Source: an uncultured Rhodospirillales bacterium
GTDB lineage: Bacteria; Pseudomonadota; Alphaproteobacteria; Acetobacterales; Acetobacteraceae
Direction: 5' to 3'
Length of the DNA: 35,156 nucleotides
Assembly (NCBI GenBank): GCA_903823665.1
Contig: CAIJTR010000187.1
Coordinates: forward strand, 1-35,156
Shown here: piece by piece, positions 32,392 through 35,156 of the stretch
Position numbering within the stretch: position 1 is the first letter of the stretch
Layout of the letters: every line of letters begins with the position of its first letter
Position numbers and translations under genes: made by a program
The notes under the pieces: generated by a model
What the model was told of the DNA's origin: nothing
The model's database searches: none
What the model saw: the letters and a program-made list of their open reading frames with translations, nothing else

Positions 32392-35085
32392 ATGAGCATC
32401 TCCACCCCGTTCATCAAAAAGCCGGTTGCTACGTCTCTCGTGATGGCCGCTATATTGCTCATCGGGTTGGTAGCCTATCCACTTCTGCCAGTGGCACCGC
32501 TGCCAAGGGTGGAATTTCCGACGATCCAGGTGACGGGATCATTTCCGGGTGCAAGTTCAGAGACGATGGCAACCTCGGTTGCAGCGCCGCTGGAACGCCA
32601 GTTCAGTCAGATTCCAGGACTTGCACAGCTCACATCGATTTCGGTGGCTGGCGGTTCTCAGGTGGTTTTGCAGTTCGATCTTGATCGCAACATCGATGCT
32701 GCGTCGCTCGACGTGCAGGCTGCTATTCAGGCCGCCTCTGGCCAGTTGCCAAAGGCGCTGCCGTCTCCTCCCACGTTCCGTAAGGTGAACCCGTCCGACA
32801 GCCCGATTCTGATTTTGGCTGTGCAGTCAGACACGCTTGCGCTGACTGAGATTGACGAGGCTGCTGACACGGTGCTGGCGCAGCAGATGTCGCAGATCCA
32901 GGGTGTTTCGCAGGTTTTGATCGGTGGCGAGCAGAAGCCATCGGTACGTGTTCAAGTTGACCCGGCGCGCTTGGCCGCCATGGGCCTGACGATGGAAGAC
33001 GTTCGCCTGATGCTGGTGAGTGCCACGACGAACTCGCCGAAGGGGACCATCAACGGCGACAAGCAGGCGTTCAGCATTTTTGCCAATGACCAGCTGACGA
33101 AGGCGAAAGAATACGAGAATTTGGTGCTGGCGTATCGTAACGGCGCACCGATCCGGCTTGCGGATATTGGCGTGACAGTGGACGCGGCTGAGAACCTGCA
33201 GCTGGCCGGGTGGCAAAACGGGCGGCGCGGCATTCAGCTGTTTATCTTCAAGCAGCCGGGTGCAAACGTGATCGACACAGTGGATCGGATCAAGGCGAAC
33301 CTGCCGGCACTGAAGGCTTCGATTTCACCGGCGATTTCGGTGACGCAGATCCTTGACCGGACGCAGACCATTCGTGCGTCGGTGGCGGACGTGCAGTTCA
33401 CGCTGATGATCTCGATCGGCCTCGTGGTGGCGGTGATCTTCGTCTTCCTGCGCAATTTCTGGGCGACGGTGATCCCGTCCGTAACGGTACCGCTGGCTCT
33501 GATCGGGGCGCTTGCGGTGATGTATTTACTCGACTACAGCCTAGACAATTTGTCGCTGATGGCGATGACGATTGCCGTGGGTTTCGTGGTCGACGACGCC
33601 ATCGTGATGTTGGAGAATATTTATCGTCACATCGAAGACGGCATGAAGCCGATGGACGCGGCGCTGAAAGGTGCCGGCGAAATTGGGTTCACGATCATAT
33701 CAATTTCCGTCTCCCTGATCGCCGTGTTCATTCCACTGCTACTTATGGGCGGCATTGTTGGCCGGTTGATGCGTGAGTTTGCGGTGACGGTAGCGATCAC
33801 GGTGGCGGTTTCGGCGTTTATTTCGCTGACGCTGACGCCGATGATGTGCTCGCGCTTTCTCAGCCATGAGCATGGCCATCACGGCTGGGCTTACCGGATG
33901 GTGGAAAAGTTCTTTGAGGCGCTGCTGGGCGGCTATCGCCGAACGCTGGATATTGCGCTGAAATACAGTTTCATCACGCTGCTGGTATTTTTCGCGACGG
34001 CGGGCACCACCGCGTATTTGTTCGTGAAGATCCCGAAGGGCTTCTTTCCGCAGCAGGACAACGGTGTGTTGATCGGTATCACCGAGGGTTCGCAGGATAT
34101 CTCGTTTGCTGAAATGTCTCGCAAGCAGTTGGAGTTGGGCAAGATTGTCGGTGAAGACCCTGACGTGGCGGGCTATTCGTCATCAGTCGGTGCCGCCAGC
34201 GGATCTCCTGCCAACAATGGGCGTATCTACGTCGCTCTCAAGCCATTTGAGGAACGCACGTCCTCTGCGCAGAAGGTTATTGCCCGCCTGAGACCGAAGC
34301 TGGCGAAAGTGGCAGGCGTGGAGGCAAGGTTCCAGGCCGGCCAAGATATCAACGTCGGCGGCCGTCTGGCGAAGGCGCAGTATCAGTTCACGCTGCAGGA
34401 CGCCGACATCAACGAGCTTTACGCGTGGGCCCCAAAAATTCTGGGGGGTCTCGGCAAGATCGACGTTCTACGCGACCTTAGCAGTGACCAGCAAATGGCG
34501 GGCACGACGGCGACGCTGACGATTGATCGTGATCGCGCCGCGAGCTTCGGAATTCTGCCGCAGGTGATTGACGACACGTTGTATGACGCGTTCGGCCAGC
34601 GGCAGGTGACGCAGTATTTCACACAAGTGAACTCCTACCACCTGATCTTGGAAGTATTGCCAGATCAGCAGGGATTGCTGGACACGCTAGACAAACTCCA
34701 TGTGCGCTCAAGCACCGGTGTGGCGGTTCCGTTGTCGACTTTTGTGACGGTTTCAACCAAGCCGGTGGTACCGCTTTCGATCAACCACCAGAGCCAGTTC
34801 CCGGCGGTGACGCTGTCGTTCAATTTGGCTGACGGCGTGGCACTTGGCGATGCGGTGACCAAGGTGAACACGGTGATGAGCCAGCTTGGGGTGCCGGCCG
34901 GGTTGCGCGGGACGTTCCAGGGCACGGCGCAGGCGTTCCAGTCCTCGCTGGCAAGCCAGCCTTACCTGATCGCGGCGGCGTTGATCTCGGTCTATCTGAT
35001 CCTGGGCATTCTCTATGAGAGCTACATTCTGCCGCTGACCATTCTATCCACGCTGCCGTCCGCCGGTGTGGGTGCATTCCTTATG
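32392..35085 (+). CDS. RND multidrug efflux permease (MdtB/MdtC-like), truncated
   Basis: This open frame starts at ATG 32392 (MSISTPFIKKPVATSLVMAA) and has no stop. The last genomic codon is at 35083-35085, so 898 codons of an expected 1,020-1,050 remain. It is an HAE-1-type pump: GVSQVLIGGEQKPSVRVQVDP in the porter domain, GFVVDDAIVMLENI (TM4, with the Asp-Asp proton relay), then IPKGFFPQQDNG at the second large loop. The remaining TM region ends before the TM10 Lys of the relay, so that residue cannot be checked. The frame stays open through the adapter and would add 23 false residues beginning RSEERRVGKEC. Confidence 0.94.
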
Positions 35086-35156
35086 AGATCGGAAGAGCGT
35101 CGTGTAGGGAAAGAGTGTCTTCGCCTGTGTAGATCTCGGTGGTCGCCGTATCATTA
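35086..35156 (+). other. Illumina P5/Read 1 adapter with i5 index (not genomic)
   Basis: The last 71 bases start AGATCGGAAGAGCGTCGTG, the reverse complement of the Read 1 primer. They continue with CTTCGCCT, the reverse complement of i5 index AGGCGAAG (TruSeq D505, from memory). The P5 part then runs to ATCATT, plus one extra base. This is read-through adapter that was not trimmed. Confidence 0.98.

Noticed and set aside
34-35085. CRISPR arrays, tRNA/rRNA genes, insertion sequences
   Set aside because: No regularly spaced direct repeats, cloverleaf-like tRNA, rRNA stretch or transposase with terminal repeats could be seen on reading both strands.

Overview
The window is a 35-kb assembled contig from an alphaproteobacterium, most likely of the family Acetobacteraceae. 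That placement is an inference from gene content: aerobic cobaltochelatase genes cobS and cobT beside a J-domain gene and bolA, a GcrA-like regulator, a Hint_2-like protein, and high-GC codon use throughout. The first 33 and last 71 bases are not genomic. They are unremoved Illumina P5/Read 1 adapter, so both edge genes are cut by a sequencing artefact rather than by a natural end.

Region 1 (34 to about 19,750) is a contractile-tailed (myovirus-type) prophage or prophage-derived particle cluster. One long leftward operon runs, in transcription order: large terminase, a GT-A-like glycosyltransferase, portal, scaffold, major capsid, three head-tail/terminator-type genes, a small unknown protein, tail sheath, tail tube, tail-assembly chaperone, an HK97 gp10-like protein, a short Pro/Ala-rich putative tape measure, a gpU-like protein, a LysM protein (gpX), gpD, gpV, gp25/gpW, gpJ, gpI and the start of a tail-fibre gene. 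The genes are packed with ATGA or GTGA overlaps and two TTG starts. The chaperone gene ends in a textbook -1 frameshift cassette: GGGAAAC, a 6-nt spacer and a perfect 9-bp stem. It leads into a frame with no start codon of its own, giving G and GT-type products. Right of the terminase lie a rightward RlpA-like secreted wall protein, then a leftward trio (GcrA-like HTH protein, unknown 138-aa protein, DUF6362-like protein), and a rightward short XRE repressor. The 134-bp gap between the GcrA-like and XRE genes looks like the lysogeny switch. A TTGACA/TAACTA promoter points left with a perfect ATTTAA-N5-TTAAAT palindrome in its spacer. No integrase, small terminase or classical lysis gene is visible.

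Region 2 (19,751 to 26,224) starts with about 590 bp without a convincing gene, a likely zone for the prophage edge. It is followed by a Gly/Ser/Thr-rich beta-roll secreted protein and, convergent to it across a strong 17-bp two-way terminator, a protein with a degenerate Hint_2-like domain. Next come an MFS transporter of oxalate/formate-antiporter type and a membrane-bound PAS histidine kinase without an adjacent response regulator.

Region 3 (26,227 to 30,106) is the cobT-cobS-J-domain gene set (leftward) with divergent bolA, a host arrangement linked to aerobic cobalamin synthesis. Region 4 (30,238 to 35,085) has a ribbon-helix-helix regulator, a small lipoprotein and an RND efflux operon (periplasmic adaptor plus inner-membrane pump). 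The pump gene is truncated by adapter after 898 codons.
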